A DNA stretch of 64,000 nt from NCBI GenBank assembly GCA_964405825.1, contig CAYOPI010000006.1, forward strand, positions 1 through 64,000. The letters run 5' to 3'. Shown here in pieces: positions 34,343 to 44,238 of this stretch (its first letter is position 1; each line of letters starts with the position of its first letter). This DNA comes from JBHJGM01 sp964405825 (lineage in GTDB: Bacteria; Verrucomicrobiota; Verrucomicrobiia; Opitutales; JBHJGM01). The notes beneath the pieces were generated by a model. It ran no database searches and was not told the origin of the DNA. It saw only the letters and a list, made by a program, of their open reading frames with translations. Made by a program: the position numbers and the translations under genes.

Positions 34343-34438
34343 TTACCAGGTGCGCTTCTTATGACGATTGGCATGCGAGCGCTTGCGGCGCTTGTGCTTG
34401 TTCATCTTCAGACGGCGCTTTTTCTTCAGGTTGCCCAT
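34343..34438 (-). CDS. bS22-type / AURKAIP1-COX24 domain mini ribosomal protein
   Basis: A 31-codon gene. The protein begins MGNLKKKRRLKMNKHKRRKR and ends KKRTW; 17 of 31 residues are Lys or Arg. This matches the AURKAIP1/COX24 C-terminal family (DUF1713), which includes mitochondrial mS38 and the mycobacterial ribosomal protein bS22 and binds the small ribosomal subunit. Closely similar proteins are known from Bacteroidetes and Verrucomicrobia. It lies 60 nt after the RluA-like gene and shortly downstream of rpsT, consistent with a ribosome role. Confidence 0.88.
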   Translation of the reverse strand: MGNLKKKRRLKMNKHKRRKRSHANRHKKRTW

Positions 34439-34498
34439 GGACGGAAATCAAATTTGCGTAAACGAACAGGAAAGCTCAGGAGGCAGATTGTGTAAAGG

Positions 34499-35341
34499 CT
34501 ATTCTGAGGGGCTTCGGGAACCGCGGTGGCTGCGCGGAACGAGCAAATGCACCCGGCGCCGCCACTCTTTCGACGGGGCGACCGCAACGGTTAAGGCCGG
34601 CGTGCCATCGGCGAGGGGCAGACGGATTTCTGAGAGACGCGCCAGGGGGAAATCCATCGCAGGCCTGGACGGGCCCTCTTTCGAGGGAGGTTGGTAGAGC
34701 GCTTCTCCGGCAAGTTCGAGGCCCGACTCCAGCGCGTGAAGCCGCAGTTGGTGGGGCCGGTGGTAGGTCGTGCTGGCGCGCCAGAGGGACCACCCGCTTG
34801 TGCCGGGGAGGGCTTCCAGGCGCTCGAAGCGCGTGCGGGCCTGCTTGCCGTGCCGGTGCGAGACACGAGCCCGAGCGGCTTCCGCGTCGCCCACGATGGG
34901 GAGCCGGCACTCGAAGCGATCGGCGGACTCGATGACCCCACCCTTCTTGCCGAGGGCCTTTTCAAGCGGTTCAAAGGCGCGGGCGACCAGTTCGAAGACC
35001 CACTCGATGCGGCCGGATCCGTGGGCGTCGCGCCAGTGCGCGGCAGCCTGGCGGTTGGCTGCGATCAGGGCCGCTCCTTCGATCTCGGCATCGAGAATGC
35101 CGACTCCATGCACCCGCTTGAAGCCAAAGGGCGCGAGTTCGGGTTTACCGGCCTCGACCTGCGCGGCCAAGCCGGCGACCAGACTGGGTGTCTTCGAATA
35201 CCAGGGATGCGGATCGACCAGTATCCCCGCCGGCTTTTCGAGGATGAGAAGCCCGGTGTCGGCAGCCCAGTGAAGCACGCTCAGGCGGCAGGGGGCCTCT
35301 CCCAGCAACGGGGGCGGGAAACCGATTTTCTCAGGGGTCAC
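34499..35341 (-). CDS. Divergent RluA-family pseudouridine synthase-like protein
   Basis: A 280-residue protein with the RluA fold pattern: VLHWAADTGLLILEKPAGIL near the start and HQLRLHALESGLELAGEALY toward the end. The catalytic motif of the family is HRLD; here the aligned region reads VGILDAEIEGAALIA, which keeps the aspartate but lacks the HR pair. It may be a working but divergent synthase or an RNA-binding relative. Start: GTG at 35341, 5 nt after the T-tract of the rpsT terminator; the conserved part begins about 20 residues later. Confidence 0.68.
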   Translation of the reverse strand: MTPEKIGFPPPLLGEAPCRLSVLHWAADTGLLILEKPAGILVDPHPWYSKTPSLVAGLAAQVEAGKPELAPFGFKRVHGVGILDAEIEGAALIAANRQAAAHWRDAHGSGRIEWVFELVARAFEPLEKALGKKGGVIESADRFECRLPIVGDAEAARARVSHRHGKQARTRFERLEALPGTSGWSLWRASTTYHRPHQLRLHALESGLELAGEALYQPPSKEGPSRPAMDFPLARLSEIRLPLADGTPALTVAVAPSKEWRRRVHLLVPRSHRGSRSPSE

Positions 35342-35346
35342 GGCAC

Positions 35347-35370
35347 AAAAAAACCCCGGTCACCCGAGGT
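35347..35370 (-). terminator. Intrinsic terminator after rpsT
   Basis: Minus-strand ACCTCGG/CCGGGGT (one T-G wobble) with loop GTGA, followed by seven T residues (A35347-A35353 on the plus strand). It begins 24 nt beyond the rpsT stop and ends 5 nt before the GTG of the RluA-like gene. Confidence 0.8.
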
Positions 35371-35394
35371 CTTTGCAAAAGCTGGACGGGCGGC

Positions 35395-35670
35395 TCAAGC
35401 CTCGGCCGGTGCGCTGGCCTTGTTCAGGCGCCTGGCTGCGCGTGACTTCTGGCGGTTGGCCTTGTTGGGGTGGATGAGACCGGTCTTGGCGGCCTTGTCG
35501 AGTGCGGCGGAGTACTCCTTGACCTGCGCCTGCTTCTGGTCGGTGGACTCGGCCTCGGCGAAGAGCGCCTTCTTGCGGAGGGTCTTCAGACGGGTCTTGA
35601 TGCCCAGATTGTGGGCCGTGCGCCGCGTGATGCGCCGGATGTCTTTCTTGGATGCCTTGGTATTGGCCAT
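35395..35670 (-). CDS. rpsT: 30S ribosomal protein bS20
   Basis: A 91-residue, lysine- and arginine-rich, all-helical protein. MANTKASKKDIRRITRRTAH at the N-terminus and HPNKANRQKSRAARRLNKA near the C-terminus are bS20 signatures. It binds 16S rRNA in the body of the small subunit. It is preceded by rnpB on the same strand and followed by its own terminator. Confidence 0.97.
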   Translation of the reverse strand: MANTKASKKDIRRITRRTAHNLGIKTRLKTLRKKALFAEAESTDQKQAQVKEYSAALDKAAKTGLIHPNKANRQKSRAARRLNKASAPAEA

Positions 35671-35797
35671 AGCTGGAAATAACGGAAAACCAAAGAGAAT
35701 GAGTCACCCGGCGGCAGTTAGCAAGTATTTAGTGGTTGGTCCACGGTCCGGGGTCGGTGCTCCGGCAACCAGCCACTCCGGAGCAAACCGAAAAAGG

Positions 35798-36230
35798 TGT
35801 TTCCAGGGGGCTGTAAGCCGGATTCTGTCCGTGTTTTCCGGTGAGGGAATTCACGGGGCATTCATTTATCTAGCAGGCCCGAGCGCGAACTCGGGCGCTC
35901 ACTCTCGCCCGCCGGTGAAGGCGAGGCGAATGCAACCTACCCGGGACCGAATGAGCGGGCCGCTCGGTCCCATGCTTGGTCTTGCACCGGATTGGGTTTA
36001 CCGTGCCCGCGCGGTTGCCCGCGGCGGCGGTGGGCTCTTACCCCACCCTTTCACCCTTACCGACGACCGAAGCCATCGGCGGTTTGCTTTCTGTTGCACT
36101 GTCCGTCACGGCGCATTGAAACGCCGCGCCCGCCCTTTCAAGCGGAATCCTGCCCTGCGGTGTCCGGACTTTCCTCTCCCAAAGAACGATTGCTCTAACC
36201 TCGGGAGCGAATGCCCGCCCCCTGGAAACA
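35798..36230 (-). ncRNA. rnpB: RNase P RNA
   Basis: About 433 nt on the minus strand. The ends TGTTTCCAGGGGGC and GCCCCCTGGAAACA pair as helix P1. Near the 5' end is the universal GAGGAAAGTCCGGAC (plus-strand complement at about 36163-36177), followed by GCAGGGCAGG. Near the 3' end is GGACAGAATCCGGCTTAC (complement about 35813-35830). The P1 stem is followed by a run of five T residues (A35791-A35795), so it probably also serves as the terminator. RNase P removes tRNA 5' leaders. Confidence 0.96.
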
Positions 36231-36271
36231 GCCCTCAGTATCGGACTTTCCAAGACCAATCGCAAGCGACT

Positions 36272-37108
36272 TTACGCCAGGGGCCGTGAGGCGTCGGCGC
36301 AGGTGAAGGCGTCGTGCACGCCGATGACGGTGTCAATCTCGGGCGATGCGCGCGGGGTGCCCAGGACCTCGACCAGCTGGCAGACGCCGAAGCGATCAAT
36401 GCGGTCGTGGTAGATGCGCTGCCACTCGACGGAGGCGGCCAGTTCGGCCTCGCTGTTGTAGGGGAAGCGGTGCGGCGGATTCTTCAGCTCGATGCGCCAG
36501 GGCTTGGGCGTCAGCCGCGCGCGGAAGCAGTGTTGTTTGGCGGTGAGGTCGCAGTAGAGCGGGTCCGCGCCCAACTCACCAAAGATGGCCTGCACCTCCT
36601 CGCTGTCGGGCGAGCGCACGGCATCGACCAGCGCCAGACGCAACCCCGCGGCCGTGCGGTAGACGCGAAGGATGACCTGCGCATGCGAGCGCTGCCAGTC
36701 GCGCACCCTCTCCAGCGCGATTTGAGCCGGGTCCATCTTCTTGCGGAAGAGTCCGAAGCCGCCCGAAGAAGTTGAGGGGAAGTCGATGTCGACGAAGCAG
36801 ACGGACTCGGTGTTGAGGACGAGGGCACCGTAGCGGTTGCGCGTGATGACGCCGAGGCTGCGCCCGCCACCGCCGGCCACCTCATCGACGATCGCCTCAC
36901 GGATGGGGTGCTCGGCGTAGGCGTACTCAAGGGTCTCGGTCTGTCCCTGCGCCAAGGCCTGGACAATCCGCTGCACCTTGGCGTTGGCCTGGCCCTGGGC
37001 CTCCTCCTGACTGATGCTAGAGCCGCCCCAGGCCCAGAAGCGGTCGACTGAGCCGTCGGGCGCGGTCTCCTCGAGGCTGGCGCGGGCCCAGTAGCGGGGA
37101 ATGTTCAT
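36272..37108 (-). CDS. Conserved protein of unknown function
   Basis: A 278-residue cytoplasmic protein with no family I can name. It has an acidic, aromatic N-terminus (PRYWARASLEETAPDGSVDR), a helical segment (SQEEAQGQANAKVQRIVQAL), a glycine-rich turn (VAGGGGRSL) and a C-terminal half with several well-spaced tryptophans and cysteines (YCDLTAKQHCFRARLTPKPW). The pattern NTESVCFVDIDFP followed by VILRVYRTAAGLRLALVDA resembles primase-like or nuclease-like alpha-beta domains only loosely. No operon partner is evident; the zinc-ribbon gene lies 16 nt upstream on the same strand. Confidence 0.65.
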   Translation of the reverse strand: MNIPRYWARASLEETAPDGSVDRFWAWGGSSISQEEAQGQANAKVQRIVQALAQGQTETLEYAYAEHPIREAIVDEVAGGGGRSLGVITRNRYGALVLNTESVCFVDIDFPSTSSGGFGLFRKKMDPAQIALERVRDWQRSHAQVILRVYRTAAGLRLALVDAVRSPDSEEVQAIFGELGADPLYCDLTAKQHCFRARLTPKPWRIELKNPPHRFPYNSEAELAASVEWQRIYHDRIDRFGVCQLVEVLGTPRASPEIDTVIGVHDAFTCADASRPLA

Positions 37109-37124
37109 GGCCGGCGGGGCAAAC

Positions 37125-37829
37125 TTATGGCACGTAGGAAACGCGGCCGCACTGGTCGCACTTGACCGGGCCCTCGGGCGCGCGGAGGGCGGAGATAGTC
37201 TCGCCGGAAACCTTCAGGTGGCAGCCTTCGCAGCGTCCGTCGATGACCGGTGCGACGTAGGGGCCGCGCGGATGACGGCGTTTGGCGGCGTCGTAGGCGG
37301 AGAGGTAGGGGGCTTTGACGGGCTCACGGGCGGCGGCCACCCTCGCCTCCAGGTCGGCCACTTCAGCTTCGAGCTTGCGGACGTTTTCCTGGATGAGGGC
37401 CCGCTCGCGGGTGATGGTGGCGAGGCGTTCGGCAGAGATCTCGCGGTCCTTGCCGAGGGTCACCCTCGCCTCGTCGATTTCGAGCATCAGGCCGATCTCC
37501 TCCTCTTCGTAGCTGGAGATGCGCTCGCCCAGTGAAGCAATCTCGTGGGTGAGGGCCTGGTACTCCTCGTTCTTTTTCACCTGCAGCTGCTGGGTCTTGT
37601 ACTTGACGACCTGAGCCTCGGCATCCTGCAGGGCACCGTCGATCTCCTTGCGGCGCACTTCGAGCCCCTTGAAGGTCTGCTCCCTGGCCTCGAGGTCGGC
37701 CTTTTCACGGGCTTCCTCGGTGGCGAGTTTCTCCAGTTCAATCGGAGAGCGCTTGAGGGAGGCCTGGGTCTGCTGGAGGTGGAGGTCGACCTCCTGCAGG
37801 TCGAGCAGCTTTTGCACTTCGGGATCCAC
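37125..37829 (-). CDS. Coiled-coil protein with C4-type zinc ribbon
   Basis: A 234-residue protein: residues 1-170 are a long coiled coil (KLATEEAREKADLEAREQTF, YEEEEIGLMLEIDEARVTLG), then a C4 zinc ribbon with CEGC and CDQC pairs near the C-terminus. This is the CdsZ/zf-RING_7 (DUF164) architecture. Members occur widely in bacteria and have been linked to nucleic-acid-related functions, but the exact role is not settled. GTG start at 37829. It lies 16 nt before the unknown gene at 37108, probably one operon. Confidence 0.82.
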   Translation of the reverse strand: MDPEVQKLLDLQEVDLHLQQTQASLKRSPIELEKLATEEAREKADLEAREQTFKGLEVRRKEIDGALQDAEAQVVKYKTQQLQVKKNEEYQALTHEIASLGERISSYEEEEIGLMLEIDEARVTLGKDREISAERLATITRERALIQENVRKLEAEVADLEARVAAAREPVKAPYLSAYDAAKRRHPRGPYVAPVIDGRCEGCHLKVSGETISALRAPEGPVKCDQCGRVSYVP

Positions 37830-37962
37830 GGCAGGGATGTTGTTCAGGCCTCAGCCAAAACAAAAGGCAAAATGGAAACTGTCGGCTGATAAAGGCCGAT
37901 GGTCGTGACGGCTCGGGAGGCGGAAGCGGTCGCGCCTGCCCTCATTAAGCCTTCCGCATTTC

Positions 37963-38649
37963 TCATTGTGGATTTGAAGCAAACGTCCAGGGGCCCATCC
38001 GGGAGGGGCGCTGCAGGCTTTGCTCGAGGCCGTCGAGGAATTCCCGGCGGGGGATCTCTCGCGCGCCGAAGGAGCCCAGGTGCCGGGTTTTCTGCTGGCA
38101 GTCGATGAGGTCGAAGTCCTTCGCGCGCAGCCAGTCCACGAGGGCGGCGAAGGCGACCTTGGAGGCGTTGTCGCGCGTGTGGAACATGCTCTCGCCAAAG
38201 AAGACACCGCCCAGACTGATCCCGTAGAGCCCGCCGACGAGTTCGCCCTCACGCCAGCATTCGACCGAGTGGGCAAAGCCGGCTTCGTGCAGTTCGGTGT
38301 AGGCGGTCACCATTTCGGGGGTGATCCAGGTGCCGTCCTGCAGGTGGCGTTTCTGCACCGCGCAGGCCTGGATGACCTCGGCAAAGGCGGTGTCAGCCCG
38401 GACCTCCCAGCAGGCCTTGCGGCGCTCACGCTCGAGGCTGTGGGAGAGGTGGGCTTGCCCGGGATAGAGCACAAAGCGGGGGTCCGGGCACCACCACAGG
38501 ATGGGTTCGTCCTCGCTGAACCAGGGAAAGATGCCCCGGGTGTAGGCGTCCAGCAGGCGCTCGACACTGAGATCGCCGCCCATGGCCATCGGGCCGCGCC
38601 GGGGCGCCTTGCGGGGGTCGGGAAAGTCGGAAGCGGGCCGCGGCTGCAT
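37963..38649 (-). CDS. aat: Leucyl/phenylalanyl-tRNA-protein transferase
   Basis: A 228-residue enzyme of the N-end rule pathway. It moves Leu or Phe from tRNA to the N-terminus of proteins that start with Arg or Lys and so marks them for ClpAP. Landmarks: FPDPRKAPRRGPMAMGGDLS, LLDAYTRGIFPWFSEDEPIL, WWCPDPRFVL, YGISLGGVFFGESMF and LIDCQQKTRHLGSFGAREIP. Length is normal. The 134 nt between it and the zinc-ribbon gene hold no further gene. Confidence 0.96.
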   Translation of the reverse strand: MQPRPASDFPDPRKAPRRGPMAMGGDLSVERLLDAYTRGIFPWFSEDEPILWWCPDPRFVLYPGQAHLSHSLERERRKACWEVRADTAFAEVIQACAVQKRHLQDGTWITPEMVTAYTELHEAGFAHSVECWREGELVGGLYGISLGGVFFGESMFHTRDNASKVAFAALVDWLRAKDFDLIDCQQKTRHLGSFGAREIPRREFLDGLEQSLQRPSRMGPWTFASNPQ

Positions 38650-38917
38650 CGTCTCCGCAGACTAAACCACATTCACAGGCGAATGGACATGCCCAAAACA
38701 GCCTCCCCCTCGATGAGGCCCGTAGACGCTTGCAGGTATCTGCACTGAGGTACGGGAAAACCCGACAGGCGGATAGGGCCGGGATTGAAGGCGCAAGACT
38801 TGCCCGGTTCAGATGACGTAGTCATAGAAATGGCGTGTACCCAAACATGATGAATTTACTCATCCTCATTCTAACCATAAGGCACCCTTATCCCTTGAAT
38901 CCCGCGCCCATTTCGTC
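38650..38917. promoter_or_regulatory. Regulatory-looking region upstream of the PEP-CTERM gene
   Basis: This 268-bp divergent spacer holds a CGGG-AAAA-CCCG hairpin (about 38753-38764), an inverted repeat GCAAG-A-CTTGC (38793-38803) and a second, ATGAC-GTA-GTCAT (38813-38825). The sites are 93-125 bp before the PEP-CTERM start. No clear promoter hexamers are seen. The paired repeats suggest operators for a dimeric regulator. Confidence 0.35.
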
Positions 38918-39874
38918 ATGAAGATCCTTCTGCCTCTGAGCTTCGCTCTCACCTGCGTCAGCTGCCTTTCAGCCAGTCTGCCTCGACCGGACAGCATTCT
39001 GATAACGCAAGGAAATGTGCTCCTGGAACATTCGCCCCAAGGAGCCTTTATCCAGTCATTCGGCACAGTTCCGCATCCGGACACATTAAGGTATGACATC
39101 ACCGATGTCGTCACAGATTCACGTGGTCTGATTCACGTTCTGAATCTTGCGCCGTTTGACAACCGGTATATCAGCACCCTGGATCCCTCTTCCGGCGTCT
39201 GGACCCACACCCTGGAGCCCAACACCTTCTTTGGCAATGTCTCCGATGGCGATCTGTCGGTGCGCGGCGAAACCCTGCTGACCAAGCGCACGGTTTTCAC
39301 CCTTCCCGACGTCTCCAACCAAGCCCTGGCGGACTTCTCGATTGAAAGTCGCGGCGAACTCACATTTGGCCTGGACGGCTTGATCTATGCGCTGGGTTCA
39401 GGTTCGCCGCGTGCGAGCGTCGACATTTACAACCCGTCAGATTTTTCGCTGATTCGTTCACTGACCCTCGTGGACGAGAATGGGTTCCGGATCAGCGCGC
39501 GGGGTATCGCCGTGACCGAGGCCGGACAGATTTTCGTGGCCGAATGGGAAGGAGAGCTTCTCGAGTACACAGCCGATGGCGTGCTCGTAAAATCAAGCGA
39601 TACGGGAGCCAACGGGCTGACAGATCTGGATCTCAACGCCGCCGGCGACTTGATCGTTGGTTCTCGATTCGGAACGGTTGTCTTCACCGATACGGACCTC
39701 GAAACGTTTACCGAAGTGAGCGTGGGTACCGACTTCACCTACGCCGGATTCGTTGACCCAAGTGTTCCGGAACCAGCCGTCACAACGCTTGTGGCTGCCC
39801 TGGCTATCGGCATGTGCGGGCTTATCCGGCGGAGACGACGGCGGGCATTCAGACACTGGTCGGCGCATTCGTAA
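38918..39874 (+). CDS. PEP-CTERM sorted surface protein
   Basis: A 318-residue exported protein. A signal peptide (ILLPLSFALTCVSCLSAS) leads to a domain that resembles a repeated NHL/beta-propeller pattern (GLIHVLNLAPFD, GQIFVAEWEGELLEYTADG, AAGDLIVGSRFGTVVF). The C-terminus is a PEP-CTERM signal: VPEP, then a hydrophobic helix (AVTTLVAALAIGMCGLI), then RRRRRR. In this system an exosortase cuts the motif and the protein is delivered to the surface or extracellular matrix. No exosortase gene is in the window. The extra eleven residues after the arginines are unusual. Confidence 0.85.
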   Translation: MKILLPLSFALTCVSCLSASLPRPDSILITQGNVLLEHSPQGAFIQSFGTVPHPDTLRYDITDVVTDSRGLIHVLNLAPFDNRYISTLDPSSGVWTHTLEPNTFFGNVSDGDLSVRGETLLTKRTVFTLPDVSNQALADFSIESRGELTFGLDGLIYALGSGSPRASVDIYNPSDFSLIRSLTLVDENGFRISARGIAVTEAGQIFVAEWEGELLEYTADGVLVKSSDTGANGLTDLDLNAAGDLIVGSRFGTVVFTDTDLETFTEVSVGTDFTYAGFVDPSVPEPAVTTLVAALAIGMCGLIRRRRRRAFRHWSAHS

Positions 39875-40014
39875 GCAGGCCGCGGCTGCGTTGATGAAAT
39901 TCAAGGGTAGCCGCAAAAACCGGTGCATGCCGACGACCCACCACGACCCCCTTCGTTTCTTCGGGCTCCTATTTGGGTGGACGGCCTCGACAGGTACGCA
40001 CACGCTGGCCTTTG

Positions 40015-40509
40015 ATGAGCAAGGAAACCGAGGCCGACGATCGGATCGCCGAGGAGTACTTTGAGGCGGAGATCGACGGTCGACCGGTGAAGCTGACGAT
40101 GCAAGTGCATCGACCGCGCTTCAGTGTGCAGAAGCGTTGCTGGGTGTGCCCGCTGATCTTTGACTCGGAAATCGAACGGGAGTCGCTTGATGTGCGTGGC
40201 GAGTCATCGATGCAGGCGCTGATGCTCGCGGTTTCCTCCGCACCCCGCGCGTTTTTCTCCAAGAGTCCGTTCAACTGGCGTCTGTGGTCGCGCGCGGCCA
40301 TCCATTGGTTTCCGATGACCTACAACACCTTTTCAGATGCCGGAGATGATCTTGTTTCCCTGCTCTTGCACGAGCAGATCCTCGAACAGCATTTCGTCCT
40401 CTTTGAGAACCGCGCCGAGACCTCTGGCAAAGCGCTCAGCTGTGACATCGCCGTGCGCGCCCGCGAGTTCCGGAAGCAGCGCACGTTCAGGGTGGAGCGA
40501 ATTCGGTAG
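40015..40509 (+). CDS. Small cytoplasmic protein of unknown function
   Basis: A 164-residue protein from the ATG at 40015 (a longer frame starts at 39973). Beta-rich N-terminal part (EYFEAEIDGRPVKLTMQVHR, CWVCPLIFD) and a helical middle (SSMQALMLAVSSAPRAFF). The C-terminal tail is basic (REFRKQRTFRVERIR). I recognise no family. No signal peptide or membrane helix. It may be co-transcribed with the TPR gene 33 nt downstream. Confidence 0.6.
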   Translation: MSKETEADDRIAEEYFEAEIDGRPVKLTMQVHRPRFSVQKRCWVCPLIFDSEIERESLDVRGESSMQALMLAVSSAPRAFFSKSPFNWRLWSRAAIHWFPMTYNTFSDAGDDLVSLLLHEQILEQHFVLFENRAETSGKALSCDIAVRAREFRKQRTFRVERIR

Positions 40510-40542
40510 ACGCGCTCGCGAACTGGGGGCAGGTTTCGGGAG

Positions 40543-40899
40543 ATGAGCGAGCAGGCACACCAGGAATTGATCGAGGAGGCCACGCTGGACTTTTCCCTCG
40601 GCGACAGTGAGGCGGCCCTGAAAAAGCTGGGGCAGGTCGTTGAGGCGAACCCGGCCAACTTCGACGCCTGGCACGCCATCACGGAGGTGCGCTACGCCGA
40701 AAAGCAGTACCCGCAAGCCCTCGAGGCCGCCGAGAAGGCCCACACCCTGCGCCCGGACGACCTGCACATCAACACCAGCCTCTCGCGCATTCACATGCAG
40801 CTGGGCAACATTCCGACGGCCGAAAAGTTCGGTGCACAGGCACGCATGCTGGGCTGGAAGGAAGAACTCAAGGACGACGGCGAAGCGGACGACGAATAG
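40543..40899 (+). CDS. Small TPR-repeat protein
   Basis: A 118-residue protein made of about three tetratricopeptide helical pairs (ATLDFSLGDSEAALKKLGQV, ANFDAWHAITEVRYAEKQYP, LHINTSLSRIHMQLGNIPTA) and an acidic tail. No signal peptide, so it is a cytoplasmic adaptor. accA follows after 152 bp. Confidence 0.8.
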   Translation: MSEQAHQELIEEATLDFSLGDSEAALKKLGQVVEANPANFDAWHAITEVRYAEKQYPQALEAAEKAHTLRPDDLHINTSLSRIHMQLGNIPTAEKFGAQARMLGWKEELKDDGEADDE

Positions 40900-41051
40900 G
40901 GTCCGTCCGGCCCGGGAAGCGGTTTTTGGGGCACCCGATTCAAACGCTCGTTTTATAAGCAGTGGGAGCTTCTGGGATAAGGCGCTGTCGGAGGGGGCGT
41001 TGACAGCCTCGGTGACGATTCTGTAAAACTCGCCATTTGAAGGGGACACCT

Positions 41052-42166
41052 ATGGGCAAGCCGACTTTTCAACTCGACTTTGAGAAACCGCTCGCAGAGC
41101 TGACCGAACAGCTCGACGCGTTGCGTCAGTCCGGTCAGGACACGCAGGTGGACCTGGCCGAGGAGGTGAAGGCCATCGAGCAGAAGATCGAGGCGACCAA
41201 GCGCGAGATTTACTCGAACCTGACGCCGTGGCAACGCGTGCAGCTGTCGCGGCATCCGCGGCGCCCGTACGCGCTGGACTACATCGAGCGGCTTTTCACC
41301 GACTTTCAGGAACTGCACGGCGACCGGCTCTACCGCGACGACCGCGCGATCCTCGGCGGCACCGCGCGTTACCACGGCCAGCCGGTGATGATCGTGGCAC
41401 AGCAGAAAGGCCGCGAGACCAAGGAGAACATCGAGCGCAACTTTGGCTACCCCAACCCAGAAGGTTACCGCAAGGCACTGCGGTTGATGCAACTGGCCGA
41501 GCGCTTCCGTCTGCCGGTCATCGTGCTGGTGGACACGCCCGGGGCTTTCCCGGGAATTGGCTCGGAGGAACGTCACGTGGCCGAGGCCATTGCCGTGAAC
41601 CTGCGCGAGATGGCCGGGCTGACCGTGCCGATCATTGCGACGGTGATCGGCGAGGGCGGTTCGGGCGGTGCCCTTGGCATTGCGGTGGCCGATGTCGTGA
41701 TGATTTTGCAGAACGCGTACTATTCGGTCATCGCACCCGAAAGCTGCGCGACCATCCTCTTCAAGGACAAGGGCCGTGCGGCCGAAGCGGCCGAGAACCT
41801 GCGCATCACCGCCGATGAACTGATTGAGCTGGGCGTGGTCGACCAGATCGTCGAGGAGCCCTTTGGCGGGGCGCACCTGAGCTACGACGAGACCGCGACG
41901 TACCTGGACACTGCCATCCAGAAGCAGCTGGCCAAGCTGCAGGCTCTCGACACGGATGCCCTGCTGGAGCGCCGTTACCAGAATTTCCGCCGCATGGGCG
42001 TCTACACCAGCGAACCTCTGCCGCAGGAAACCGCACCCGCGGAGCAGGCGCCCAAGGCCACGGAACCGGCCAGGCCCAAGGCAGCCGAGGCGAAGAAGCC
42101 CTCCGTGGCCAAGCCGGCTGCCGAACCCAAGTCCCCCTCCGACGCAAAGGTCGAGCTGGGTACAAC

Positions 42167-42170
<4 letters not shown>
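41052..42170 (+). CDS. accA: Acetyl-CoA carboxylase carboxyltransferase subunit alpha
   Basis: A 372-residue AccA that forms the carboxyltransferase with AccD, transferring CO2 from biotin to acetyl-CoA for fatty-acid synthesis. The ATG at 41052 has an AAGGGG ribosome site. Landmarks: DFEKPLAELTEQLDALRQ, HPRRPYALDYIERLF, GDRLYRDDRAILGG, VDTPGAFPGIGSEERH, IGEGGSGGALGIAVAD and SVIAPESCATILFKD. The last 50 residues, rich in Ala, Pro and Lys, are an extension beyond the usual end. The stop is CTAG, shared with nadE on the other strand. Confidence 0.96.
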
Positions 42171-44131
<1,961 letters not shown>

Positions 44132-44238
44132 CAAGGCGTTACGCGTCCGGGTCAAGCTGGCGTTGAGCTTGTCACAGGCGGCCACGGCAGACCCGAAGGC
44201 AAACTTGAACGATGCGCAACAGACGCTAGACTTGGGTT

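Noticed and set aside
38650..38917. A c-di-GMP riboswitch upstream of the PEP-CTERM gene
   Set aside because: A GGCGCAAG segment is reminiscent, but the GGGCAAACC and GGTAGC parts of the fold are not present in order.
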